DNA from: Dipteronia dyeriana
Lineage: Eukaryota; Streptophyta; Magnoliopsida; Sapindales; Sapindaceae
Assembly: GCA_032871835.1 (NCBI GenBank)
Contig: CM065296.1
Location: forward strand, 18,827,501-18,891,500
Length of the DNA: 64,000 nt
Direction: 5' to 3'
Part shown: positions 33,879 through 45,068 of the stretch, piece by piece
Numbering within the stretch: position 1 is the stretch's first letter
Layout: every line of letters begins with the position of its first letter
Program-made: the position numbers and the translations under genes
Notes under the pieces: model-generated
Seen by the model: only the letters and a program-made list of their open reading frames with translations
Databases searched by the model: none
Told to the model about the DNA's origin: nothing

Positions 33879-34139
33879 CTGTCAATCACTGCGAAATCTA
33901 CTGTATTCTCGTTCCGGTCAATTAGCCGTCGATTTCCTTACCGTTTATTTCGTGGTTGTCGGTTTCTTTCTCACTCTTGCTTTTTTCAGACTAACAAAAC
34001 GACAACTTTCTCTCTTTTTCAAATTTTTATTGGTATTCTCGTCTCTTTACGTTAAATTGTGCCTTTTAAACTTACATTACTAAACTGGTGATATTTTCAC
34101 AACACCCCTCTTAAATAGTGTCATTTATCTTTTGACCCC
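33879..34139 (+). repeat. Right terminal segment and TIR of MULE B
   Basis: Continues the MULE end after the Sirevirus. It parallels 11381-11700 of copy A (TCTCGTTCCGGTCAATTAGCC against TGTTCATATTCCGGTCACTTCG). The TIR is about 34042-34139. Confidence 0.8.
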
Positions 34140-34148
34140 TTTTCAGAA

Positions 34149-34478
34149 ACCGAACTCTATCGGTCATTTATCGGTTTTACTGAAAATGAATTAATCCATA
34201 AAACATCCAACCCTAATTAGAATTACACATCTAGAATGATATAAAATAGCATACTATTATAATGATGAAGTTAATATAAAGTAGATACAACTTCAGTATT
34301 ATAATAGTATGCTATTTTATATCATTCTCCATTTATAACTCCAACACATTGTCACTATACAAAGTTTGTAAACTTATTATATAGGGTCTATTTTGTTATA
34401 TATTATAAAAGGACTATAATTGACCCTGCTTTGGTTAAAATATTGGTTCTTAATTGCAGTAAAAGGTTGTAAAAAAAT
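34149..34478. other. Spacer with inverted repeat
   Basis: An imperfect palindrome, AGAATGATATAAAATAGCAT (about 34232) against ATGCTATTTTATATCATTCT (about 34309), forms a roughly 95-base hairpin. It could be a small MITE. No gene. Confidence 0.6.
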
Positions 34479-35088
34479 GTAAGTATTAAGGGTGTGTGTT
34501 TTTTGTTTGGTTTGGACTGAAGCTCAATGTCAAACCAAACCTATATGGATCGGTTTGGTTATATTTGAACCCAAACCAAACCAATGCGATTTTTCAAACC
34601 GAATCAAACCAAACCAAAAAAGGTCGTGTTGGTTTGGATAGGTTTATTGATGTATATAGGAACTTAAAAATCAATTTTTTTGGTATTATATTATAAAAAA
34701 TATTTAAATAAAAAATCATAACATAAAATATTAATTGTTAACAGCCTTTTATGGTAAGAGTCCAATGAAGAATTTCCCATTGGGTTGGTACCTGGTAGGA
34801 CCTGGATCGGGACCATCCTGACTCCCAGGTACCATGAAATACTGATACCATGATTTAGGAAGGGTCGATGCAACATTATGTCTTTCATATGGTATCAAGG
34901 AGATCTGGTACCATGGTACCACCTACCTAGTATCTAGGTACAGTGACACCTACCTGGTATCCAAGACCGTAACATCTACCCAAGACTGATCCAGTAAGTG
35001 AGTCCCATCCACCTAGTAGAGAGAATGGTATCGAGGAGGTACCAGCATGCCAAGATAGGGACCTCCCCAACAAAAGTGGACCGGTATA

Positions 35089-36019
35089 CAGTGTTGCAGA
35101 AGTCGGCGACTAGGGTCAACTAGTCGCTCGGCGGTGCTCTACCGTCGCAATTTGAAGGTGGTCGGAATATTAGGTGTTTTCAATCAAATTCGGTCAAAAT
35201 CGGACCTAGTCGGATCAAATCATACCAAATCGGACCAAGTCGTGCACTGGGTTTCACTCATTCGCCACTTGTCGACCAAATCGGACCAAGTCCTGCACTG
35301 GGCTTCACTCCTTCGACGCTTGTTGACCAAATCGGACCAAGTCGTGCACTGGGCTTCACTCCTTCGCCGCTTGTCACCGATCTTTATTGCCCGTTGCCCT
35401 TCGTTGCCATTTGCCCGATCGTCACCTGTCACTGATCGTTCATGTCCTTCACTTCGCTTGTCGTCGATCATCCCTGTTTCACTTCATCACTTCTTCGTCA
35501 ACTTAAACTGCCTTCAGTTCTTCAAATTTCACTTTATTTTTTTATTTTTTGACAACAGAATGATGAAGATTTGTGCGGTGTGTGGTGTTAGTGTGAGTTC
35601 ATGAGTTGTTGTGAAAATGATGATAGAAAAAAAAAATTGTGTGGTGTGTGGTATTAGTGAGTACATGTGTTAGTGTTAGAGTGTAATACACTAATACCCT
35701 AAATGCTACAATTATTTTTGCTTTTTAATTATGCATAGTTTAATATTTTATACTTTATAATTTATATATAACTATACAAGTGTTAGTGTGTAATATGTTA
35801 CAACTTTTCAGTAGATGAAAATATATGAATTAGAATGATATTTACTCAATTACAATTTAATATAAAAAAATATAAAAAAATATATTTTCGGTCGGCCTCC
35901 GTCTTGCCGTCGGCCAGCCGACAACCGACTTCCAACCATTCATCTAGTCCCCGATTAACCCCTAGGCGCTAGGCGGTGGGTCACTGCTCGACTAGTGCCT
36001 AGCGACTTTTACAACACTG
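35089..36019. mobile_element. hAT-type MITE
   Basis: Terminal repeats CAGTGTTGCAGAAGTCG and, inverted, CAGTGTTGTAAAAGTCG (15 of 17). The flanks CCGGTATA and CTGGAATT are compatible with a decayed 8-bp duplication (5 of 8). Ends are GC-rich, with CTAGTCG/CTAGGCG words. Removing it rejoins the solo LTR. Confidence 0.82.
35224..35376 (+). repeat. 51-bp tandem triplication
   Basis: Three units starting ACCAAATCGGACCAAGTC at 35224, 35275 and 35326, over 90% alike. The period is 17 codons, so the frame stays open across it, but the surrounding ORF looks accidental. Confidence 0.9.
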
Positions 36020-36469
36020 CTGGAATTCCAGGGACACTTGACCTATACCGCATCCAAAGGAATAAAGCCAACATTCTTCTCTCACAAGGCATAAGGGAAG
36101 GTTGACATCTTCATCACTTAAAGTGCCATAAACGAGACAAAATGGTTTATCCAATCCAAATTTAAATACACCGGGAACCATTACGTAATTGAAAGGAGCA
36201 ATTCCCGCACTTACTTACAGCCTCAGTCAACGCCAATCAACACCAAAATAAGGACTTCGATGATTAAAGATCAATTGACCAGATTTACTGGAATTGACTG
36301 GAAGAATTAGAGACCATAAATACAACGACAATAGTCAAAGCAAAGGATCTAGAAATTGAGAGAAAAAAGACGAGAGAGCATTCGCCATAACCTACAGAAA
36401 ATATTTGGCATCACCTACAGAGAGAAATCCATTTATCGACTAGCAAGAGTTCACCATCACAAACTGTGT

Positions 36470-36471
<2 letters not shown>

Positions 36472-36503
<32 letters not shown>

Positions 36504-36508
36504 GAGAG
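36472..36508. repeat. (GA)n microsatellite
   Basis: About 14 GA units within the solo LTR, probably in its transcribed leader. Confidence 0.95.
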
Positions 36509-37140
36509 TTCTATAGTAAAAAAAAACTACATCCAACATTGTATCAAAGAATTTCTCGATTAATAAAATAGTTTGTCCCTTTAATTGTTTCATTCTTGTC
36601 AAAGAACACGGTTTCTAGGGGTACCTACCCCACTACGATCTCCCAGGTTGCAGTCTGAGGGTGTTGATCAAAATTCTGCACCCAAATGAAATTTCAGTTA
36701 ACACTAATTATATATAAATAAAGAAAGTACTAAAAAGTCAAACGAGTAATTACTATATATATATCCTGATTAAAGACATGTTTGACATCATATATGCTTT
36801 TGAAACTCTAATTCATCAATCAATCTAAAGAATTTTATCAAAACAAATAAATAAAATATAAAAGCTTAAATAATCGGTAAAAAATATAAAACATAGACCG
36901 AATAGAAAATGTAAGTGAATTTTATATGTTAGTTTTTTTCTAAAATATGTTGATTGGTTTTGGTTGATGAATTATTTCACTCAACCACAAACCGAACCTC
37001 CTTTAATCTGTTTGTCCAAAAGATAAACCGAACCACCTATTTTTTTAATTTGTAATCGAATCAATCCAAACTTTATGGGTTGGGTTGGTTGGTTTGGTTC
37101 GGTTAAGTTTGACGGTTTTTTTCACACCCCTTGTAAGTAT

Positions 37141-38149
37141 GAAAGATCATTCTTAAAGCATTAAAAACAATACCCACTCATACACATGTTCATTATAAAT
37201 GATTTGATGGCGCTTTCATTTTCGTAGATATTTCGTCAAGTTTGGTCAATTCTTCCCAGGCATTCTTTCATGGACTTTTAGCAAGCACTTCATATGGTAT
37301 TTATGAGTTGATAAATAATAGCAACAATTTCTTTTTATTTTTTTTTGGAAATATAATTTTAATAGCAACAATTTCTAATTTGTGAGAATCGGCTAAATAT
37401 CACTAATTTGAGTGGAACATGCGCCTTTACCACCGAGTATTTAATTTAGTGTCAATAGCACCAAAATGCTGAAATTAACAAGAATATCCCCTACATTTTA
37501 CTTTAAAATCCACTTAACATTCCCCTTCTTTCTCTTTCTTCTTCTCTTTCTCTGGACTCAAGCTTCGAGAGTTACTGAAAATGTTTTTATTTTTTTCTGT
37601 TTTTTGAGTTTTTTTTAACACAAATAGACATTTTTAAAGTATTGTAATGATTTATATCCCTATTGCCTCAACTTTTTTTTTCTAGCCATTTAACTCTTGC
37701 ATGGACAAAAATACCCCAAACACTATGTTTTAACTTTTTAACAAGGTGATCTTCACTGTTATGCTCGGTCACAGGATAAAACAACATTTATTTGTTCTTT
37801 TAACCTTAAAAATGAGCAATCCCAACCATTTACAGGTTCTCCAAATCAAGACCATGACCAATGTAAGCATGTTAACAACATTTTTGTAGTAGTTTCAAGA
37901 GGTTTTCTCTATCTATGTGATGGTTTCCTTGAATCAAATATTGACATCTGGGTATTGAAGAATTGCATGTGAACACTAAAGAGATCTTGGAGTAAAGAGT
38001 TCATTGTTGCGAACCCATTAATCTCAGAGCTGTAAAGGATTTTCGAATCAATACATATCCTAAACTATGGTATGAATATTAATATGAGTGATGAGGAATC
38101 AATTGATTTGATTCAGTCAGAAACATAGAGGAATTTGATCTGCTATTAT
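37141..38149. other. Spacer
   Basis: No gene recognised. T-rich and AT-rich, with a CTTTCTTTCTCTTTCTTCTTC tract near 37520-37545. Confidence 0.5.
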
Positions 38150-39655
38150 TGAAATTTCCCTTATGTGTCTAACAAACTGAGATGAACTGAGCTGGGGGGG
38201 GGGGGGGGGGGGGTAAGTTTTAATCGAATCAATTACCAATTTTTTAATTAATCAATATTAATGAACATACCCCATGTTATCAAGCATAAAACAATAAAAA
38301 CACAAGGATTTGATTTAACGTGAGAAACCCTCAAATTGGGCAAAACTCACAGACTAACCACTTAGCCACACATCGTTCACAAAACCCACTACTTGAATGA
38401 AAGTTTACAACCTATGTTTACCTCCCGTCACACCATCTAGTTACTAACCCTTTCGCTCTACCGAACGGGCCTATAATAGTGATATTGGACCAACAAGCTT
38501 GTGCACTAAACACTTAGTCACAAAGCTTAACAACTATGAAGAGACTATGCAACATATGTGAATATATGGAAATATTCAATATGTAAAAATGCTAGGTCAA
38601 CACAATTAAGCTTATCTAAGGATTAATGATGCCAATGAATGCAAATCATAGATATCAATACTCTAAATGCAATAGCAAGTAGATTTAACTAGAAGGGTAA
38701 AATCATCCTAAATGCTAGCTATCACTAAATACTTATCTCAACCGACAATCAATTACCTAAGCATGTTATAAATGCAATTAGACATACAAGCATGCATTCA
38801 ATGGATAAAAGTGCTATTCCTAGGTAAGCATGGCATAGTAATGGAAAAATATAGTCTAGGGCATGTAGAGATTTCCTATTCACGACAAACAAGAAGACTC
38901 ATGCTTGGAAGATGCAAAGATGATGCTAGATGCTCTGGATTGAAGTTTGGTTGAGTCAAAATAGTTTCTTGGAGCTTCTCTCTCAAAAGAAATACTTTCT
39001 CTCACAAAAAATGGTTTGGAAGCTCTGAAAAATAAGTGAGGAAGAAGATGACACATATATATATATATGTGTGCTCTAAAGTAAAACTGCATCGTTTTGA
39101 AAGAAGATAATCAAATCCCGTTAGTACCACTTGCTAGACCGCAGCATAGGAAGATGCCCAGACCGCAGTTCATGCAACGTTGCATCACTATGACAACACC
39201 GCTACGGAGACCGTTGTGCATGCATGTGCATAGGCCGCAGTATGGTCAACAGGCAATGCCTAGACAACACCGTTTCGGGGACTGTGGTGTGGATATCATG
39301 CAATGCCTAATCAACACCGCTGAGTAAACTGCAGAGGAGGCATATGCCTAGCAGGCGGCCTGAACTGCGACCAAGAGGAAAATCCTTTTTTCAAATTAAA
39401 CATAATATACAATCCAAGCAAGCAAAAGATATGAAAAATAATGTACACTAAAGAGCAAATGAACACTAATGCAAGGTGATTAAAACATGCATAAGAGTGA
39501 GTGTATGCCTAAATCTCTTCAAAGGAAAAGCAATGTGATATACCTTTTAAGCTTGAGCTTGTTCACGATCAAAGACGACCTAAACTACCCTTACTATATA
39601 ACCCCAAATGTGGTTTGTCAACGAAATACGCCAATCAACGACCGAAGAACTTACA
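38150..39655 (-). repeat. 3' LTR of Sirevirus element 3
   Basis: On the minus strand it starts TGTAAGTTCTTCGG at 39655 and ends ATTTCA at 38150. Contains a run of 20 G (38194-38213), the complement of the poly-C tract of the other LTRs. Confidence 0.88.
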
Positions 39656-39667
39656 ATCTCCCCCTTT
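39656..39667 (-). promoter_or_regulatory. Polypurine tract of Sirevirus element 3
   Basis: Complement reads AAAGGGGGAGAT next to the LTR start. Further tracts of the same kind occur near 39930-40010. Confidence 0.88.
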
Positions 39668-40260
39668 GACCATTTTGTGACAAAACCACCACTCACACAT
39701 AAACAAAACAAAAGACAAGAGGCCAATAAAAAATATTCTACATTACAATGAGAAACCTATATACTAGATCTTTAATTCTTCAAGCTCATGTAGAATAGCC
39801 ATCCCTATAAAATAATGATAACTACACTTTCCAAGACTAGTGTATGAGAGGTGATCAAAGAGATAATAAAAGGTATAAAAACACTTTTGCATAAAAGAAA
39901 CATGCAATGCAAATGCAAATGCAAATGTTCCCCCTAAATGGGTTACTCCACTTCAATAAGACAATCTCCCCTCATATGCAACTCTCAACTCCCCTTAAAA
40001 CATGGCACACTCAACTCCACTTAAAATCCTTCCTCCACACACTACTTCCCCTTTTTGTCACAAGATAGACAAAGAAGTAATCCCTAAATTGAGGCAAAGA
40101 GAGTTATTAGCATTAAGGATAGGTGCATAATCATGTACACCAACTTTATGCAACTTAATTAAGTGAGAGAGAAGAGCAAGGAGATTTGATTTAGAAGAAA
40201 ATGTGTGAGAAAATTGCATTGGATGGAAGACATGCACATTTACTTTCAAAGCATGGTATT

Positions 40261-42746
40261 TGAAAAATACGTACAAGGTTATACTAAACAACCTAGAGAA
40301 GGGGAGGGGAGGGAATGGAGGGGTGGGGGGGGGGGGGGGGGTGAATAGGTTGTCTCTCACTTTTAACAAATCTTTTGAGACTAGTGACAAAACCTTGATA
40401 AGCATACAGATTAACATTCAACATGATTGTTATAAGAACACAATATATTCAAGTATGCTCAAATCTCCACTCTTAGTCTACAAAACATACAACAAGAATC
40501 AATGTATCTTATGAACAAATATATTTAAATTAGAACAAAATTCCATAAGTTGTACTTAGAGTATTACAATGTGGTACTTTACAACTTGAATGGAATATCA
40601 CAAGATACAAAGTTATCTAACATATACAAACAATATTGTGTAAGGAAGTCAACTTACATATAAATTTCTATCCATAGTATTCAAATAACAAATACCAATA
40701 TAAGAGAGATAGGGATAGAGAAAAGTTGACACAATATATAACGTGGTAAACCTCCGAAGAGGAAACATCCACGGGTTAGCAACCACCGGCAAACAAAATC
40801 CACTAGTAGATAAGAAAAGTACAATCTCGCAAGTGTCCCCTTCACCTAGAAACTACCCTCTTATCCTACTCATGAATATGTCACCCTCTTGCTCAACATT
40901 CCGAGGCCTCACACCTCTTGTCAAGACTTCCTTGTTCACCCTTTCAAATCCTCACGACCCTAGGCAAGACTTCCTTGCTTGACATTCCGAGGTCTCCCAC
41001 CTCTTGCCAAGACTTCCATGCTCAACAACATAGGTCTCACACCTATTGTTAAGACTTCCTTCTCACAAGGCATCTAGGTGATCATGTATACAAAATGCAA
41101 ACAAGCACGCAACATAGAATGTTATGATCAACATATCCTATGGAAAATACTAGACATGAGTATGAATGCACAAAACAAATGTTGTCTAGTCAATTAAACT
41201 CTAATAGACTCTAAATATAAAATCAAATGTGTTAATCCTAGATCTATTCAACAAATGAGTTCTAGCACATGATAAGACTATTAATCATGAAAATAAAGTC
41301 AATCAAAGCATAAATAGTCCTAGATAAGATGCTAGCACAATACAACTCACAATCATGTGAAAACATAGGTTCGATTGAAACCTAACTCACAATCAAGTTT
41401 CTAATTAAGCACACCTAGCTTTTAATTGAAGATCTATCACTAATCAACATATGTTCAATTCAAATACACACAAGTAGGAAGAAGACCCAAGGTATTTAAA
41501 CAATAGAATCAATGAATTCAAAAGATAAACCAATACCTTGTCAATTTCGAGTACAGTCACGTAAATGGTGAGATACACCAGAAAACTTGAACAAATGGCT
41601 TCAAGGTTGATTGGAGATGATAGAGGACTTCAATACAAAACTTTTACAACTTGAATCACTCAAATCAGATAAGAAATGAGAGAGATATAGTGATTCAAAG
41701 TTGAGAGAAAAAACCTGGAAATTTTATGCACTACATTTTCTTCTTCCCTTGGATTCAAATGAGAAAGAGAAGAGATATATAAAGGAGAGGGAACAAAAGA
41801 TCATGAAAGGATCAGACTACCCCCCTTTTATAATGCTTCCCCAAGATGGCACGTGGGCATCTCGGGGCAGCAAGGAGTTGTTGTTGAGATGGCCACACGC
41901 CATCTCGGGCTTGCACCATGTGCTGGCCTGAGGCCATGGTGCTCCTCCCTTGCGCTTCTCTTGCTTTCTTTGACCGTTCTTCGTCCTCCAAACTTGGAAT
42001 TCAAATCCATTTGTAGATTACGAATCTAAAATCTCTCACGGACGTGGACATATAAGATACTCAAGCCAGATAATAATAATTCGACTTGATATAAGAAGAT
42101 GAAGACAATATATGCAACAAGAGTTGAAAGTGTAGTATCTTTTGACTTAGAACTTGAAATCAATAGTATGAGTAACCGAAATAACTAGAAATCAATCAAG
42201 AATGATTTAATACTAAAATCAACTTCAATATCCATGTTATAAAAACATATACACATACAAACACAATTCATACTAGAATGCAAACTACATAGAGATAGTT
42301 TCCAATCATGCATTTTCCAAAATATGTTATTTTCATACCAATGCATGAGCATTCATCTTCAAGTGTATGAATGTGTTATAAATGGGGCACAATGATGTAG
42401 GGATACATATGAATGAATTGTATTGTGTGCCTATAATGGTGCACAACTATGTAGGGAGACAAATGTATGAATTGTGTGTGTGTATGCCTATAATGGTGCA
42501 CAACGATGCAGGGATACAAATATATGAATTGTGTGTGTATGCCTTAGCCTTGAAAGAGAAAAGAAAGGTATTAATATACCTTTGTAGAATCATGAAGCGC
42601 TTTTCCCTTTGAAGACTCGAACTTGCTTGAATAGTTGTCATTTCATCTTCGAAGCTTGAATCATCACGAATCCTAGACAACTAAACAATACAAAGGAAAT
42701 GTTGTTTTGATATAGAATAATGCCAACATAACTCCCAAACCTAACA
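40261..42746 (-). mobile_element. Solo LTR of a second Sirevirus-like family
   Basis: Minus-strand LTR beginning TGTTAGGTTTGGG (42746) and ending TTTTTCA (40261). It is flanked by the exact 5-bp duplication GTATT (40256-40260 and 42747-42751). The flanks rejoin in the non-coding region of element 3 (compare 31575-31600 of element 2). At 2486 bp it is very long. A G run at 40325-40341 near its 3' end, next to GTGAATAGGT, parallels the poly-C tract of the Sirevirus LTRs, as does GTGGTAAACCTCCGAAGAGG near 40743. No internal region remains. Confidence 0.88.
42384..42545. repeat. 54-57 bp tandem repeat
   Basis: Three units starting GGKGCACAAYKATG at 42384, 42438 and 42495 inside the solo LTR, each with a TGAATTGTGTGTG stretch. 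Confidence 0.85.
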
Positions 42747-43248
42747 GTATTTGGCAAAACAAATATCAAAATAATTTCCAAAAGAAGTCAAATCAATTTG
42801 TACCCTTTTTGTCAAAAATGAACAAGATATAACATTGAAAATTTTCAATACACACAAAAGCAATTTTTTCAATTCTTAATGACTAACCAAGACATGGATA
42901 AAAAAAACATTATTGATTGAATGGATTTGAATTCCTTATTGGTTGTTGTCTTGTTCAACCATTAAGAAGAGAGACAAGACTAAATTTGGATGAGACATCC
43001 TTACTTTTAGAATGGACACAAGGTCCTTATTGAGTTTAGCCTTGTCAGAAGCTTTCACACAAAAATTCACACACATAAACCATGCATAATATTTAAGCAT
43101 GTCAACATCAAGTTCCAATAACATGGAGATAAATTATAGGTCAATCAAATGTACTCCCCAATCAATTTTCCTAGTCCAAAACTGTATGTTTGAACATAAA
43201 TGAACATGGATTGCAAACAAGGCAAAGACACACTTATTGAATGAAAAA

Positions 43249-43250
<2 letters not shown>

Positions 43251-43290
<40 letters not shown>
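43251..43290. repeat. (AT)n microsatellite
   Basis: 20 AT units followed by GTAT repeats to about 43302. Confidence 0.97.
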
Positions 43291-43302
<12 letters not shown>

Positions 43303-43423
43303 AACCATGATTCTCAAGCAATTAATTAAATAGCATAAAGTTGATCAATTTTCTGTTTTATTTTAACAATGCAAGATTGCTCTATTTGCTTGAGCTCCTC
43401 ACATAGGGTCAATCCAATCCAAG

Positions 43424-45068
43424 TCAATGGGGAATATGAGTCCCTATAGACCTACCAAGTCCATTGGACCTAGTTAAGCCTAAGGGTGAAACCTTAGCAC
43501 AATGACATATGGGTTCATCCTTTCTAATCCACCTAGGTGACACAATTTCATTCCTAGTGGACATAGTCATCACATTTCTCCTACGATCATTGACACTAAA
43601 CTTCCTAGTCACATGCATATTGGCTCAAGCTCTATTCTTTTCAATCATGCTTTTAGTTCTACACATTTTGATATACTTGAAGCAATTTGGTCTAATATGA
43701 CCATCAACACCCCAAAACATTACATGTTGAAATAAAATGAGGGATCATACATTCCTTTGTGAGTACAAAGGAGCTTTCCCATGTCTTTGAGCTTTCCTTT
43801 GGTGTTGGATTGGTTCTCTCCTCATTTGTTGTTGAGTTGGAGAAGATTGTTTCCTTGGTTGAACTTACATGAATTGTTTCTTGGCTTGGTGGAAACCTTG
43901 TTGAGGAAAGCTTGGGTGCGAAGCTCTCATGGATTGAGCTTGAGTTTGAGCTTGTACCCTTGATGTTGTCTTCACTTGGAAATTTTTTGAGCACTCTTCT
44001 AATTCAATCTTCTTCCTAGGATGTTGTGAGGGTGAAGACTCTTTGATATCCATGCTCTTGACAAACACCGTCTCGATTGGAGTTGCGGTCTCCTTGTCAT
44101 CTTCAAACCCTACACCTCTCTTTTCACTTGCCTTCTTGCCAACTCCTAACATATGTTCAAGCTTCTTCGTACTTGAAGTCATCTTAGCAATAGTTTCTTT
44201 AGCTTCTTCAAGCTTCTTTTTCAAGCTTTCTTCAATTTCTCCTTCACTTTTCACTTTCTCACTCAAGTGAGACACCTCGGTTGATAACTTAAGATTCTCT
44301 TCTCCGAGTCTTCGAATCTCTTTCTTCATCTTTAATCTCGAGCTTTGAAAGTGCTTAATGAACCCTTCAAGATCTATATCTTCTACATTTCCACTTGTAC
44401 AATGAGAAGAAGTACTCTCATTACTAGAGTCATTACTAATGTCTCTTGTTGCCTTATCAACAACATCCACATAAGTAGCTTCATTAATCACACTCTTGGC
44501 TATTTCTTTATCTACTCCTTCAAGATCACAATTTAAGACCTTATCTATATCTTCCACAAAAGAGGCTCCAAAACCGTGTAGTTAAGAACAACCTCTTCAT
44601 CACTTGAAGAATCTTCTTCAATCTCACTATCGCTCCAAGTGGTCGCCATAACCTTTCCTTTTTTCTTCTTCTTCTTCTTCTTTAAATTATCACACTCGGA
44701 GGCAATCTGATTGAACCCACTACACTCAAAACATTGAATGATCTTCTAGAAGTCATTCTTTTGTGATATCTCCACATTCTTGAAATCAGTTTTCTTTTTC
44801 ACTTCCTTTCCTTTAGACTCAAAACCTTTCTTTTCAAGCTTCATGAACTTCTTGAATATTTTAACATGAGGGTTATCTCCTCATCTGAGTCCTCTTTCTT
44901 CTTTTTAACCTTGGGTCCCAGTGCTGTCACCTTGGACTCAAATCTCTTAGGAAGTGACCTCATGATCTTTTGCTTGATTCTTCTGTCCGAGTATCGGTCG
45001 CCTAGTTGATGGCTTTGTTTGACGATGTCCATAAACTTCACTTGAAAATTGTTGAAGCACTCATCCTC
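43424..45068 (-). pseudogene. Sirevirus gag, element 3, N-terminus missing
   Basis: Begins inside the UBN2-type gag domain (MDIVKQSHQLGDRYSDRRIK, then MRSLPKRFESKVTALG; 45041-44841). A knuckle follows in which the His position is Gln (CFECSGFNQIASEC, about 44735). A Lys-rich run comes next, then acidic sequence. From 44557 an intact 230-codon stretch encodes a coiled coil (about 44350-44130) and a Gln-rich tail. The second knuckle region (about 43730-43660) and the RWIRKDE segment (about 43520) are broken by stops. It is not functional and is truncated by the LTR at 45069. Confidence 0.82.

Larger units (their letters stand above)
20913..34139 (+). mobile_element. Kaonashi-type Mutator-like element, copy B, complete ends
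   Basis: Bounded by the exact 9-bp target duplication TTTTCAGAA (20904-20912 and 34140-34148). The ends are imperfect TIRs of about 100 bp; the conserved core GTTTAAAAGRCACA lies 69 bases from the left end and its inverse 68 bases from the right end. Contents in order: TIR, CTCGATC array (21284-21985), mudrA-like gene (+), DUF1985/Ulp1-like gene (-), a second CTCGATC array (27073-27418), then a right terminal segment interrupted by a Sirevirus at 27590-33878. Without the Sirevirus the element is about 6.9 kb. It is paralogous to copy A at 1-11.7 kb. Both genes are decayed. Confidence 0.88.
34736..36703 (+). mobile_element. Solo LTR (unassigned LTR retrotransposon)
   Basis: Starts TGTTAAC and ends GTTAACA (perfect 7-bp inverted ends). 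Flanks TTAAT (34731-34735) and CTAAT (36704-36708) fit a one-mismatch 5-bp duplication. Plus orientation is suggested by a TATA-like CATAAATAC near 36315 and an AATAAA near 36562. The U3 part is full of GGTACC/GGTACCATGG words. It is itself interrupted by a hAT MITE at 35089-36019. Without that insert the LTR is about 1.04 kb. Confidence 0.75.
34487..37132. mobile_element. Non-autonomous hAT element, host of a nest
   Basis: Ends TAAGGGTGTG and, inverted, AAGGGGTGTG. The flanking 8-bp duplication GTAAGTAT is exact (34479-34486 and 37133-37140). Subterminal GGTTTGGTT/AACCAAACC words occur at both ends (34500-34640 and 36955-37115). It has no coding capacity. A solo LTR (34736-36703) sits inside it. 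Confidence 0.8.
38150..45068 (-). mobile_element. Sirevirus element 3, minus strand, 5' truncated
   Basis: Reads leftward. The 3' LTR is at 38150-39655, then a polypurine tract, a long non-coding region and gag up to 45068, where another LTR begins. No 5' LTR, primer site or gag start is present. The non-coding region matches that of element 2 in inverted form and is split by a solo LTR at 40261-42746. There is no pol, so gag plus the non-coding 3' region is the same reduced layout as element 2. Confidence 0.85.

Noticed and set aside
35134..35604. 156-codon plus-strand ORF as a gene
   Set aside because: It lies wholly in a hAT MITE and depends on the 51-bp triplication; no domain.
43251..43302. 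AT run as a centromere, origin or matrix-attachment signal
   Set aside because: A plain microsatellite inside a Sirevirus; nothing else supports a special role.
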